This document shows positions 14,417 through 22,481 of a stretch of 36,614 nucleotides of DNA, piece by piece (positions within the stretch are counted from its first letter, which is position 1; every line of letters begins with the position of its first letter). The notes beneath the pieces were generated by a model that was given only the letters and a program-made list of their open reading frames with translations, did no database searches and was not told where the DNA came from. The translations under genes and the position numbers were made by a program. The stretch spans positions 1 through 36,614 of the forward strand of contig CAMDHE010000040.1 of assembly GCA_945898095.1 (NCBI GenBank), given 5' to 3'. The DNA is from Roseateles toxinivorans (GTDB taxonomy: Bacteria; Pseudomonadota; Gammaproteobacteria; Burkholderiales; Burkholderiaceae_C).

Positions 14417-14538
14417 GCTCGCAACGGCGGCCAGTAAAACCCCCTGCAACGGGGGTTTTTTCAATTGCGGTCCGATCGTTATTCAGGCCGCAGCAACGAC
14501 CAGCTGCAGCCGACCAGCGTCGGCCCGGCCATGGTTCT
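14401..14538. repeat. Left copy of an imperfect direct repeat flanking vapBC
   Basis: It covers the last codons of the PEP-CTERM gene, the GGCTGAGCT..CCAGTAAAA stretch and TTCAGGCCGCAGCA-CGACCA (14482-14502). The last is 20/21 identical to 15355-15375. On the minus strand, 14525 downward reads ADAGRLQLVVAAA-stop, a shortened relative of TDAGEVQLVV from the end of the membrane-protein gene at 15343-15726. The left copy also contains the terminator hairpin, which the right copy lacks. Confidence 0.6.
14436..14461 (+). terminator. Intrinsic terminator after the PEP-CTERM gene
   Basis: CCCCC and GGGGG pair around a 6-base loop, extended by an A-run/T-run, starting 20 bases after the stop codon. 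Confidence 0.88.
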
Positions 14539-14546
14539 ATCAAGCC

Positions 14547-14575
14547 TTGCAAGTGAAAAATATTTGTCTTACCAT
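14547..14575 (+). promoter_or_regulatory. Candidate promoter of vapBC
   Basis: TTGCAA and TACCAT stand 17 bases apart, each matching 4 of 6 consensus bases, 28 bases before the antitoxin ATG. CTTAC occurs twice around the -10 (14568 and 14580 region), a possible operator for the AbrB-type antitoxin. Confidence 0.4.
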
Positions 14576-14603
14576 GTGGCTTACTTTTTGATCAAGGTAG
14601 ACC

Positions 14604-14864
14604 ATGGAAACCGTCATCCTGTCCAGCAAAGGCCAGCTCGTCATCCCCAAAGGGGTGCGCGATGACGCGCGCATTGCGGCAGGCTCGCGCTTGCAGGTGT
14701 CGTATCTGGATGGAGAAATCAGGCTGCGGCCCTTGCCCGACTTGGCCGCATCTTCGCTCGAGAATGTGGCGGGTTGCCTATTCAAGCCCGCGCGCAAACC
14801 GCTGAATGAGGCACAGACCCAGGCTGCAATTCGGGTCAGGCTCAAAGCCCTTGACGCTCCGTAA
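14604..14864 (+). CDS. vapB: AbrB/MazE-family antitoxin (VapB)
   Basis: The 86-residue protein starts with a swapped-hairpin SpoVT/AbrB DNA-binding domain: ETVILSSKGQLVIPKGVRDD, then RIAAGSRLQVSYLDGEIRL. The C-terminal half (FKPARKPLNEAQTQAAI) is the flexible toxin-binding region typical of VapB. AAGGTAG lies just before the ATG. The toxin follows after 20 bases. VapB normally represses the shared promoter together with VapC. Confidence 0.93.
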   Translation: METVILSSKGQLVIPKGVRDDARIAAGSRLQVSYLDGEIRLRPLPDLAASSLENVAGCLFKPARKPLNEAQTQAAIRVRLKALDAP

Positions 14865-14884
14865 TCGACGCTCTGATCGGCACC

Positions 14885-15295
14885 ATGATCGCACTCGACA
14901 CCAATGTGCTGGCGCGGCTGTTGCTGCAAGACGACCGGGTTCAATTTGAACGGGCCAAGGCCATGCTGGCCACCGATCAGCAGTTCACTGCGCCTGGGAC
15001 CGTGCTGCTGGAACTGGTGTGGGTTCTGGAATCCAATGATTGCACCGCCGCCGAGATTCAGCGCGGTGTGGGTTTGCTATTGGGTCTGCCCAATTTCAAC
15101 CCGCCGCAAGCCTGGGCCTTGCGTTTGGCGCTGGATGCCTTTGTGCAGGGCATCGACTTTGCCGATGCTCTGCACTTGGCCTTGAGCAAAGGCGAGGATG
15201 CATTGCTCACTTGTGACAAGGCTTTTGTCAAAAAGGCCGGCAAAGGCAGTTTCACAACACCCGTCAGGTTGGTTCAGTCGCTGGCTCCGAAATAA
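14885..15295 (+). CDS. vapC: PIN-domain ribonuclease toxin (VapC)
   Basis: This 136-residue protein has the standard VapC acidic residues: MIALDTNVLARLLLQDD (first Asp), LLELVWVLES (Glu), and GIDFADALHLALSK (Asp pair), then LLTCDKAFVKKA. It is predicted to cleave tRNA or rRNA when released from VapB. The pair lies between imperfect duplicated flanks, so it probably arrived as a module. It differs clearly from the other PIN protein at 4596-5057. Confidence 0.94.
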   Translation: MIALDTNVLARLLLQDDRVQFERAKAMLATDQQFTAPGTVLLELVWVLESNDCTAAEIQRGVGLLLGLPNFNPPQAWALRLALDAFVQGIDFADALHLALSKGEDALLTCDKAFVKKAGKGSFTTPVRLVQSLAPK

Positions 15296-15296
15296 A

Positions 15297-15445
15297 GCCG
15301 CGATTTAGCTTGGCTGAGCTTGCCAACGCCGCCAGTAAAAATTCAAGCCTGGTCTTCAGGCCGCAGCAGCGACCATTTGCTGACCCTGCCCTGCTCGAGA
15401 ACAACGACCAGTTGCACCTCGCCGGCGTCGGTCCAGGCATAGGTC
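15297..15445. repeat. Right copy of the imperfect direct repeat flanking vapBC
   Basis: GGCTGAGCTTGCCAACG (15312 on) and CCAGTAAAA repeat the sequence after the PEP-CTERM stop at 14411-14439. TTCAGGCCGCAGCAGCGACCA (15355-15375) repeats 14482-14502. Farther on, CGACCAGTTGCACC..GGCGTCGG resembles 14497-14524. This copy includes the intact 3' end of the membrane-protein gene. Confidence 0.6.
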
Positions 15446-15726
15446 TCGGGCGAAGTCGACAGCTTATTGCCCAGACTGCGGGTCAGCGGCAACAGCTCAA
15501 CCAGTTTCATGCCCAAACGCATTTTGGTACTGAGCATCACCGCATTGTCGATCTGGCCCATCGGCCCTTCGGCCGCGATCCGCATCACCCGGATAAAGCG
15601 GCTGAACTGCAGCAGCAACCAGAAAGAAACGATGGTCACCCCCAACACCAGGCCCTGCCAGCCATAAAGCAGGCCGCCACCAATCAGCGCGGTCAAGGCC
15701 AGCGCAATGCCAATCCACTTATTCAT
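15343..15726 (-). CDS. Small membrane protein of unknown function
   Basis: From the ATG at 15726 there are 127 residues. Two hydrophobic segments are near the N-terminus (about 4-21, WIGIALALTALIGGGLLY, and 24-44, GLVLGVTIVSFWLLLQF). A soluble, cytosol-like C-terminal domain with TDAGEVQLVVVLEQGRVSKW follows. I recognise no named family. It lies 50 bases downstream of radA on the same strand and may be co-transcribed. A shortened copy of its last codons is present on the far side of vapBC. Confidence 0.75.
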   Translation of the reverse strand: MNKWIGIALALTALIGGGLLYGWQGLVLGVTIVSFWLLLQFSRFIRVMRIAAEGPMGQIDNAVMLSTKMRLGMKLVELLPLTRSLGNKLSTSPETYAWTDAGEVQLVVVLEQGRVSKWSLLRPEDQA

Positions 15727-15775
15727 GGGTCTGGATGCTAGCAGCCAGGACCAGGGCGCCGGGCAGCAACAGGCC

Positions 15776-17137
15776 TTACAAGCCGCGGACCAGTTCCATC
15801 GCGTCCTCGATCCGCTCGACTGCATGGATCGTCAGGCCTTCAATCGGCTTTTTCGGCGCATTCGCCTTGGGCACGACGGCGATCGAAAAGCCCAGCTTGG
15901 CGGCTTCTTTCAAGCGCTCCTGGCCGCGCGGCGCAGGCCGCACTTCGCCGGCCAGGCCGACTTCACCAAAAGCAAAAAAGCCTTTCGGCAAAGCCCGGCC
16001 GCGCAAGCTGCTTTGAATCGCCAGCAGCACCGCAAGGTCGGCCGCCGGTTCGCTGATGCGCACGCCGCCGACGGCGTTGACGAACACATCCTGGTCATTG
16101 GTGGCAACGCCGGCATGGCGATGCAGCACCGCCAGCAGCATCGCCAGCCGGTCGCGGTCGAGGCCGACGCTCAAGCGCCTGGGGCTGGGCCCGCCTGAAT
16201 CGACCAAGGCCTGCAGCTCGACCAGCAGCGGGCGCGTGCCTTCCAGCGTCACCAGCACACAACTGCCAGGCACCGGCTCGCCATGGGTCGACAAGAAAAT
16301 CGCGCTCGGATTGGCCACGCCTTTCAGGCCTTTTTCGGTCATCGCGAAAACGCCGATCTCGTTGACCGCACCGAAGCGGTTCTTGATCGCCCTCACCAAC
16401 CGGAAGCTCGAATGGGTATCGCCCTCGAAATAGAGCACCGTGTCGACGATATGTTCGAGCACGCGCGGGCCGGCGATCGCGCCTTCCTTGGTCACATGGC
16501 CGACCAGCACGATCGCGCAGCCGGTCGACTTGGCGGTGCGCGTCAGCTGCGCTGCGCATTCACGCACTTGCGCGACCGAGCCCGGTGCCGATGACAGATG
16601 TTCGGAATAAAGGGTCTGGATCGAGTCGATGACGCAAAAAGCGGGTTGCTCGACTTCGAGCGTGGCGAGGATTTTCTCGAGGCTGATTTCGGCCAGCACG
16701 CGCACGCGTTTGCCGGCCAGGCCGAGGCGGCGCGAACGCATCGCGATCTGCGCGCCGGATTCCTCGCCGGTGACGTAAAGCACCGGCAACTTGTTCGACA
16801 GATCGTCAATCGCCTGCAGCAGCAAGGTCGATTTGCCGATGCCGGGGTCACCGCCGATCAGCACCACGCCGCCAGCCACGATGCCGCCGCCGAGCACGCG
16901 GTCGAGCTCTTCCTGGCCGGTCGGGGTGCGCTCGAAGTCCGAGGCCTCGATCTCGCTCAGCGTCGCCACCGGCTGGCTCTTGGCCAGCGACTGATAGCGA
17001 TTCTTGCCGCCCGCAGCGCTTTCGGCCACGCCTTCGACCAGCGTATTCCAAGCGCCGCAAGCCGGGCATTTGCCCAGCCATTTCGGGCTGGTGCCGCCGC
17101 AATCAGAGCAGGTGTAAATCGATTTTTCCTTGGCCAT
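15776..17137 (-). CDS. radA: DNA repair protein RadA
   Basis: RadA (Sms) is a RecA-like ATPase that drives branch migration during recombinational repair. The 453-residue protein has a zinc finger at the start (C10, C13, C24, C27), Walker A GGDPGIGKST, the RadA-specific KNRFG motif in RAIKNRFGAVNEIG, and a Lon-protease-like C-terminal domain (LPKGFFAFGEVGLAGEVRP). The ATG at 17137 precedes MAKEKSIYTCSDCGG, the usual N-terminus. Confidence 0.97.
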   Translation of the reverse strand: MAKEKSIYTCSDCGGTSPKWLGKCPACGAWNTLVEGVAESAAGGKNRYQSLAKSQPVATLSEIEASDFERTPTGQEELDRVLGGGIVAGGVVLIGGDPGIGKSTLLLQAIDDLSNKLPVLYVTGEESGAQIAMRSRRLGLAGKRVRVLAEISLEKILATLEVEQPAFCVIDSIQTLYSEHLSSAPGSVAQVRECAAQLTRTAKSTGCAIVLVGHVTKEGAIAGPRVLEHIVDTVLYFEGDTHSSFRLVRAIKNRFGAVNEIGVFAMTEKGLKGVANPSAIFLSTHGEPVPGSCVLVTLEGTRPLLVELQALVDSGGPSPRRLSVGLDRDRLAMLLAVLHRHAGVATNDQDVFVNAVGGVRISEPAADLAVLLAIQSSLRGRALPKGFFAFGEVGLAGEVRPAPRGQERLKEAAKLGFSIAVVPKANAPKKPIEGLTIHAVERIEDAMELVRGL

Positions 17138-17214
17138 GGGCTGGATTGTCGACTGCCAAACTGCCAGCGCGCTGCGCCGGCATGCTAAAAGGGCGATTTG
17201 CCTTTCGAAAATCA

Positions 17215-17844
17215 ATGGATTTCAGCACCTGGTTGGGTTTTTTTGCGGCGTCCTGGGCGATCAGCCTGTCGCCAGGCGCCGGCGCGATCGCGGCGATGAG
17301 CGCGGGCTTGAACCATGGCTTCAAGCGCGGCTATTTCACGACTTTCGGTCTGGTGCTGGGCATCCTGACCCAGGTGCTGCTGGTCGGCATCGGCCTGGGT
17401 GCCTTGATCGCAAGTTCAAGCCTGGCTTTCACGCTGGTGCAATGGCTCGGCGTGGCCTATCTGGTCTGGCTGGGCATCCAGCAATGGCGCGCGCCGGTCA
17501 CGCCGCTGCAGGCAACGGCCAGTGAAGAACCACGCCTGCCGCGGCGCCAGATGGTGTTGCGCGGCTGGTTGGTCAATGCGGTCAATCCGAAAGGGACTGT
17601 CTTCATGCTGGCGATCGTGCCGCAGTTTCTCGACCTGCAAGCCAGCCTGCCGCAGCAATATCTATTGATCGCCGCGACGCTTTGCTGCACCGACCTGGTG
17701 GTGATGGCGGGTTATACGGCGCTGGCGGCGCGGCTGCTGACGGCGCTGCGCTCGAGCCGCCAGATCAGGCTGATGAATCGCAGTTTCGGCGGCCTCTTCA
17801 TCGTCGCCGGCGCCTTGCTGGCCACCTTCCGGCGCGGGGTCTGA
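17215..17844 (+). CDS. LysE/RhtB-family amino acid exporter
   Basis: This is a 209-residue inner-membrane protein with about six hydrophobic segments. The family start WLGFFAASWAISLSPGAGAI matches the conserved SPGP-like motif, followed by GFKRGYFTTFGLVLGILTQ, LGVAYLVWLGIQQWR and VNAVNPKGTVFMLAIVPQF. Substrate unknown; relatives export homoserine, threonine, lysine or leucine. In-frame Met codons upstream (17182, 17146) are possible but lie before the family start. Its stop overlaps the next start (TGATG), so the two exporters are coupled. Confidence 0.92.
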   Translation: MDFSTWLGFFAASWAISLSPGAGAIAAMSAGLNHGFKRGYFTTFGLVLGILTQVLLVGIGLGALIASSSLAFTLVQWLGVAYLVWLGIQQWRAPVTPLQATASEEPRLPRRQMVLRGWLVNAVNPKGTVFMLAIVPQFLDLQASLPQQYLLIAATLCCTDLVVMAGYTALAARLLTALRSSRQIRLMNRSFGGLFIVAGALLATFRRGV

Positions 17845-18725
17845 TGCGCGCTTTCTCCGACCGGTCGCTGTTCTGGCTGCCCACCTTGATCTGGGCCAGC
17901 ACCTGGCATCTGATTCTTTTCCAGCTCGATACACCGGTTCCGGTGCTGAATTCAGTCGCCTGGCGCTTCGGCTTGGCAGCCTTGCTGTTGCTGGCCCTGG
18001 CACGCTGGCGCGGCGAATCGCTGCGGCTGCCGCGCTCGGCCCATTGGCTGATGGCTGCGACGGGCATCGTCCAGTACAGCGGCAATTACTGGGCCGTCTA
18101 TGAAGCCGAGCGCTATCTGCCCAGCGGGCTGGTAGCGGTGCTGTTCTCGCTGATGGTGTTCGGCAATGCGATCTCGGGGCGCTATTTTTTCGGCCAGTCG
18201 GTGGGCCGGCGTTTCATGTTGGCGGCCAGCGGCGGCGTGGCCGGCGTAGCGATGATTTTCTGGCCCGAGATCGCCTCGACCGGCGCCCGCCCCGGCGCGG
18301 CCCTGGGTCTGGGCCTGGGTCTGCTGGCCATGTTGTCAGCCTGCACCGGCAATGTGCTGACATTGACGCTGACAAACCGCCAGCTGCCGCTGGTGCCGAT
18401 CCTGGCCTGGAGCATGGCTTATGGCGCGATCTTCCTGATTCTGCTGTCGCTGGCCAGCGGAGCCGGTCTGCATTTCGACTGGCGCTTGCCTTATGTCGGG
18501 TCGCTGCTCTACCTGTCGCTGTTCGGTTCGGTCACGGCTTTCGTGCTTTATTTCAAACTTGCGCAACGCCAGGGCCCGGCGCGAGCGGCCTTGACCGGGG
18601 TGGTGGTGCCGGTGATCGCGCTGCTGATCTCGGCACTGCTGGAAGGCTGGCAGCCGACCCTGCTGGCATTGGCAGGCATGACGCTCTGCCTGGCCAGCAT
18701 TTTCGTCGCTACTCGCCCGCGCTGA
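17844..18725 (+). CDS. DMT-superfamily (EamA) transporter
   Basis: The 293-residue protein has ten predicted membrane helices in two EamA repeats. The first repeat begins LIWASTWHLILFQLDTPVP and contains AVYEAERYLPSGLVAVLFSL; the second includes TAFVLYFKLAQRQGPARAAL and VVVPVIALLISALLEGW, the conserved end of the family. Such proteins export metabolites or amino acids. The start overlaps the LysE stop, and the 3' end overlaps the convergent arfB by 17 bases. Confidence 0.92.
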   Translation: MRAFSDRSLFWLPTLIWASTWHLILFQLDTPVPVLNSVAWRFGLAALLLLALARWRGESLRLPRSAHWLMAATGIVQYSGNYWAVYEAERYLPSGLVAVLFSLMVFGNAISGRYFFGQSVGRRFMLAASGGVAGVAMIFWPEIASTGARPGAALGLGLGLLAMLSACTGNVLTLTLTNRQLPLVPILAWSMAYGAIFLILLSLASGAGLHFDWRLPYVGSLLYLSLFGSVTAFVLYFKLAQRQGPARAALTGVVVPVIALLISALLEGWQPTLLALAGMTLCLASIFVATRPR

Positions 18726-19119
18726 CGCGGCTGCGGCCGGCCTTGATGCCGCTGCGCAGCGATTTGCCTTCGAGCCGGCGCTGCTTGGAGCCGAAGGTCG
18801 GCTTGGTCGGGCGCCGCGGCGTGGGCAGATGGGCCACGCTCTGCACCATCGCCTGCAAGCGCGCCAATGCATCGGCGCGGTTCATCTCCTGGCTGCGGTG
18901 TTCCTGCGCCTTGATGACGACGATGCCGTCGCGGTTGATGCGCTGGTCGGCCAGATGCAGCAGGCGCTGCTTGATCACCTCGGGCAGGCTGCTGGCTGCG
19001 ATGTCAAAGCGCAGGTGAATCGCGCTGGACACCTTGTTGACATTCTGCCCGCCCGGGCCGCTGGCGCGGATCGCGCTGAAGTCAAGCTCGGCCTCGGAGG
19101 GAATCCAGTTCAGCAACAT
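18709..19119 (-). CDS. arfB: Alternative ribosome-rescue factor / peptidyl-tRNA hydrolase ArfB
   Basis: The 136-residue protein has the catalytic GGQ motif (G23-G24-Q25 in ASGPGGQNVNKVSSA), followed by AIHLRFD and VVIKAQEHRSQEMNR. A basic C-terminal tail (RPTKPTFGSKQRRLEGK) enters the empty mRNA channel of stalled ribosomes. The length and lack of a codon-recognition domain separate it from RF1/RF2. It starts 7 bases after the alr stop, so they form an operon. Confidence 0.95.
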   Translation of the reverse strand: MLLNWIPSEAELDFSAIRASGPGGQNVNKVSSAIHLRFDIAASSLPEVIKQRLLHLADQRINRDGIVVIKAQEHRSQEMNRADALARLQAMVQSVAHLPTPRRPTKPTFGSKQRRLEGKSLRSGIKAGRSRVSAGE

Positions 19120-19126
19120 GGCCGCA

Positions 19127-20230
19127 TCAATCCCGGTTTTCGACCGTCACCGGCACACGCCTGGCCAGCGCGCACATCAACTCATAGCTGATCGTGCCGG
19201 CGGCCTGCGCAACTGTGTCGATCGGCAGGGTTGCACCCTTGGGCCCGCAACCCCAGAGCGTGACTTCGCTGCCCAGGCCGGCCTGCGGCATATCCGTCAG
19301 GTCGACCACCAGCATGTCCATCGAGACCCGGCCGACCGTCGTCGTGCGCTGCCCGTTGACCAGCACTGGCGTGCCGCTGCCGGCATGACGCGGGTAGCCG
19401 TCGGCATAGCCGCAAGCCACGATGCCGATGCGCATTGCATGGCTGGCGCAAAAGCTGCTGCCATAGCCGACGCTGTCTCCTGGCTGCAGGTTCTGCATGC
19501 CGATGACGCGAGAGCGCAGCGTCATCGCCGGACGCAGATCCCAGTGAGCCGGGTCGTTGCCGGGGTAATCGGGGGCGCTTCCGTAGACCATCACGCCAGC
19601 CCGTACCCAGTCGCTGCGCAGACGGTAGCGCAAGGTGGCCGCGCTGTTGCTCAAGGACCTTTCGCCGGGCAGATCAGCCGCCGCAGCCTCGAAACTGGCG
19701 AGCTGATGGGCAATGCCGTCCGCGCCGAAGCGCAGCCCGTCGGCGTCGGAGAAATGCGTCATCAAGGAAATCTCATCAACCTGCGGCAGCGCGTTGAGCC
19801 TGGTCCAGGCGGCGCGAAAGGCCTGCGGCGTGAAGCCCAATCGGTTCATGCCGCTGTTGAGCTTGAGAAAAATGCGGTGCGGCTCATGGGTTTTGTGCAT
19901 GGCCAGCCAGTCGATCTGCTGTTCGCAATGGACCGCATGCCAGAGCTTCAGCCGCGAACAAAGCTCTAGGTCACGCGACTCGAAAGCGCCTTCCAGCAGC
20001 AGGATCGGGCCGCGCCAGCCCAGCTTGCGGAGCAATTGGGCTTCGTCAAGATCAAGCAGGGCAAAGCCGTCCGCAGCACGCAGACCCGGGTAACAGTTTT
20101 CAATCCCGTGGCCATAGGCATTGGCTTTGACCACGGCCCAGACCTTGGCGTCGGGCGCAGCATTGCGGGCCTGCGCCAGGTTATGCGTCAAGGCTTGAAC
20201 ATGGATGATGGCTTCGATGGGGCGCGGCAT
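19127..20230 (-). CDS. alr: Alanine racemase
   Basis: A PLP enzyme making D-alanine for peptidoglycan. The 367-residue protein shows the PLP lysine K35 in [10 protein letters not shown] and the second catalytic base Y256 in [10 protein letters not shown]. Also seen are [35 protein letters not shown] and [12 protein letters not shown], all in the usual order. The gene is divergent from lplT and leads arfB. Whether it is the biosynthetic (Alr) or catabolic (DadX) form cannot be told; no dadA is adjacent. Confidence 0.96.
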   Translation of the reverse strand: MPRPIEAIIHVQALTHNLAQARNAAPDAKVWAVVKANAYGHGIENCYPGLRAADGFALLDLDEAQLLRKLGWRGPILLLEGAFESRDLELCSRLKLWHAVHCEQQIDWLAMHKTHEPHRIFLKLNSGMNRLGFTPQAFRAAWTRLNALPQVDEISLMTHFSDADGLRFGADGIAHQLASFEAAAADLPGERSLSNSAATLRYRLRSDWVRAGVMVYGSAPDYPGNDPAHWDLRPAMTLRSRVIGMQNLQPGDSVGYGSSFCASHAMRIGIVACGYADGYPRHAGSGTPVLVNGQRTTTVGRVSMDMLVVDLTDMPQAGLGSEVTLWGCGPKGATLPIDTVAQAAGTISYELMCALARRVPVTVENRD

Positions 20231-20371
20231 GGGCGAATTGTGGCATCGCGCCAGAAGCTGTTGAATGTCCCCCGAAAAAGCTGCATGCTATAAAGTCGCC
20301 TGCTCGCTACTGTTGCGCCCGTTTACGTACCTGGGCCTTTTTGCCACTTTCCCTCAGTTCAGAATGGGTTC

Positions 20372-21643
20372 ATGAAAAAAGGCTTCTTCACCATCATGGC
20401 GGCGCAGTTCTTCAGCTCCTTGGCTGACAACGCGTTGTTCGTCGCTGCCGTTGAATTGCTCTACACCTCCGGCAGCCCCGAATGGCAGCGCGCTGCCTTG
20501 GTACCAATGTTTGCGCTTTTCTATGTGGTGCTGGCACCTTTTGTCGGCGCCTTTGCCGATGCCGTGCCCAAGGGCAAGGTGATGTTCTACGCCAACAGCA
20601 TCAAGGTCGTCGGTTGCCTGATGATGCTGTTCGGCACCCATCCGCTGATGTCCTATGCCATCGTCGGCCTCGGTGCTGCTGCTTATTCACCGGCCAAATA
20701 TGGCATCCTGACCGAGTTGCTGCCGGCGTCCCAACTGGTCAAGGCCAATGGCTGGATCGAGGGCCTGACGATCAGTTCGATCATCTTGGGCGTGCTGCTG
20801 GGCGGGCAACTGGTCGGCCTGAATATATCGAGCATGCTGCTGGCCTTCGATTGCCCGTTGATCGACACCGGCATCGACACAGCGCCCGAAGCGGCGATTT
20901 CGGCCCTGGTCGGCCTCTATGTGATCGCCGCCTTGTTCAATCTGCGCATCCCGCGCACCGATTCACCATTGCAAGCGCTGTCCCATGGCGTGGTCGGTCT
21001 GGTGATCGATTTTTCCCGCTGCAACAAACTGCTCTGGCAGGACAAGCTGGGGCAGATCTCGCTGGCGACGACCACCTTGTTCTGGGGCGTTTCGGGCAAC
21101 CTGCGCTATATCGTGCTGGCCTGGGCCGCCGCGGCGCTGGGTTATGGCACCACGCAGGCCTCGAGCTTGGTCGGTGTGGTCGCAATAGGCACTGCGGCCG
21201 GCGCGGTGCTGGCCTCGATGTATATCCGCCTCGATCGCGCCACTGCGGTGATCCCCTTGGGCATCGCGATGGGGCTGCTGATCATCCTGATGAACTTCAT
21301 CAGCAATGTCTGGATCGCCGCGCCTTTCCTGATCATGCTCGGCGGCATCGGCGGTTATCTGGTGGTGCCGATGAATGCGCTGCTGCAGCACCGGGGTCAC
21401 AACCTGATGGGTGCAGGTCGTTCGATCGCGGTGCAGAATTTCAATGAGCAGGCCTGCATCCTGGGCCTCGGCGCCTTGTATACCGGCATGACAAAACTGG
21501 GTATGTCGGCCTTTGGCGCCATCACGATCTTCGGTGTGGTGGTCGCCAGCATCATGTGGGTGATACGCCGCTGGCACCAGAACAATTGCATCCACCACCA
21601 CCACGAAGTCGATCGCCTGCTCAAGCTGACGCGCTGCGAATAG
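20372..21643 (+). CDS. lplT: Lysophospholipid transporter LplT
   Basis: This 423-residue MFS-type flippase moves lysophospholipids inward across the inner membrane. It starts MKKGFFTIMAAQFFSSLADN, with ALVPMFALFYVVLAPFVGAF and AYSPAKYGILTELLPASQLV, then KANGWIEGLTI, all LplT signatures. Twelve hydrophobic helices are spread over the length, with GRSIAVQNFNEQ near helix 11. In enterobacteria lplT pairs with aas; here no acyltransferase is adjacent. It is transcribed divergently from alr. Confidence 0.94.
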   Translation: MKKGFFTIMAAQFFSSLADNALFVAAVELLYTSGSPEWQRAALVPMFALFYVVLAPFVGAFADAVPKGKVMFYANSIKVVGCLMMLFGTHPLMSYAIVGLGAAAYSPAKYGILTELLPASQLVKANGWIEGLTISSIILGVLLGGQLVGLNISSMLLAFDCPLIDTGIDTAPEAAISALVGLYVIAALFNLRIPRTDSPLQALSHGVVGLVIDFSRCNKLLWQDKLGQISLATTTLFWGVSGNLRYIVLAWAAAALGYGTTQASSLVGVVAIGTAAGAVLASMYIRLDRATAVIPLGIAMGLLIILMNFISNVWIAAPFLIMLGGIGGYLVVPMNALLQHRGHNLMGAGRSIAVQNFNEQACILGLGALYTGMTKLGMSAFGAITIFGVVVASIMWVIRRWHQNNCIHHHHEVDRLLKLTRCE

Positions 21644-21645
21644 CT

Positions 21646-22230
21646 TCAACCGCCGAGCAAACCCTTCTTCAGGCTGGCTTCGACTGGCTTGTCACCGATC
21701 CAGATCCGCAACACGGCGGTGAAGAACTCCTCGCCGGCAATCACCGCGCCTCGCGGTTGGCCATTGACCATCACGCGGGTACCGACTTCGGGAACAAATT
21801 CGAAGTTGATCAGATCGCCCTTCTTGGCCTCACCAACCAATTTCAGCGTGGCATTCAAGGCGTCGATCTGTGCTTTCAGGGCGGCGAGTTGCGCGGCACT
21901 GTGGTTGTTGCGCAAGCCTTCGTTCAACGCATCGGCGAAGGATTCGGCGTCTACGTTGCGCAACATCGTGATGGCGATGCGGCGCGGGCCTTTTTGGGCC
22001 AGCAGATTGTTGGCATCGGCTGATTTCTGCGGCACATAGAGCGCGGCCACATAGACCTTGAAGAAAACACGAGTCCGCAAACCGGCGCCGTTCAACTGCA
22101 AGGCGGCATTGCCGACCTGGGCCGAAGACTCGAGCTTCACGCCTTCGACTTCGACCGTCTGCGCGCCCGATCCCGCTACGGCCAGGGCCAGCAAGCTTGC
22201 GGCCAGCAGCCGCGGAAAAATTCTGCTCAT
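21646..22230 (-). CDS. Chalcone-isomerase-fold periplasmic protein
   Basis: From the ATG at 22230, with AAGGAG 7 bases upstream, this gives 194 residues. A signal peptide (RIFPRLLAASLLALAVAGSG) ends near AQT. The mature part has the chalcone isomerase-like pattern: LQLNGAGLRTRVFFKVYVAAL, YVPQKSADANNLLA, PRRIAITMLRNVDAESFADAL, and an end with FFTAVLRIWIGDKPVEASLK. In bacteria the role is unknown; a fatty-acid- or ligand-binding function is suspected for the fold. It ends 2 bases from the convergent lplT stop. Confidence 0.9.
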   Translation of the reverse strand: MSRIFPRLLAASLLALAVAGSGAQTVEVEGVKLESSAQVGNAALQLNGAGLRTRVFFKVYVAALYVPQKSADANNLLAQKGPRRIAITMLRNVDAESFADALNEGLRNNHSAAQLAALKAQIDALNATLKLVGEAKKGDLINFEFVPEVGTRVMVNGQPRGAVIAGEEFFTAVLRIWIGDKPVEASLKKGLLGG

Positions 22231-22481
22231 GATCGATCTCCTTTGTTTGGGGGTTTCAGTTTGACAGATCAGCCGGCTCTTTGGGTGCAGCCGCAGTTGC
22301 TGCCACAAAGCATGAACGAGTTATCACCTTGTCTGTCCATTGGCTTGCGGGGAAAAGTTACAAGGCGGTTACAGTGGGGAGACAATGCACGCCCTGTCGC
22401 CATTTTGAGCAGCATTGGGCCAGCTTCGACCGAACCGTCGGGACTGACCCAATTCTGTTTTTTACATTGAGTGGGATGACC

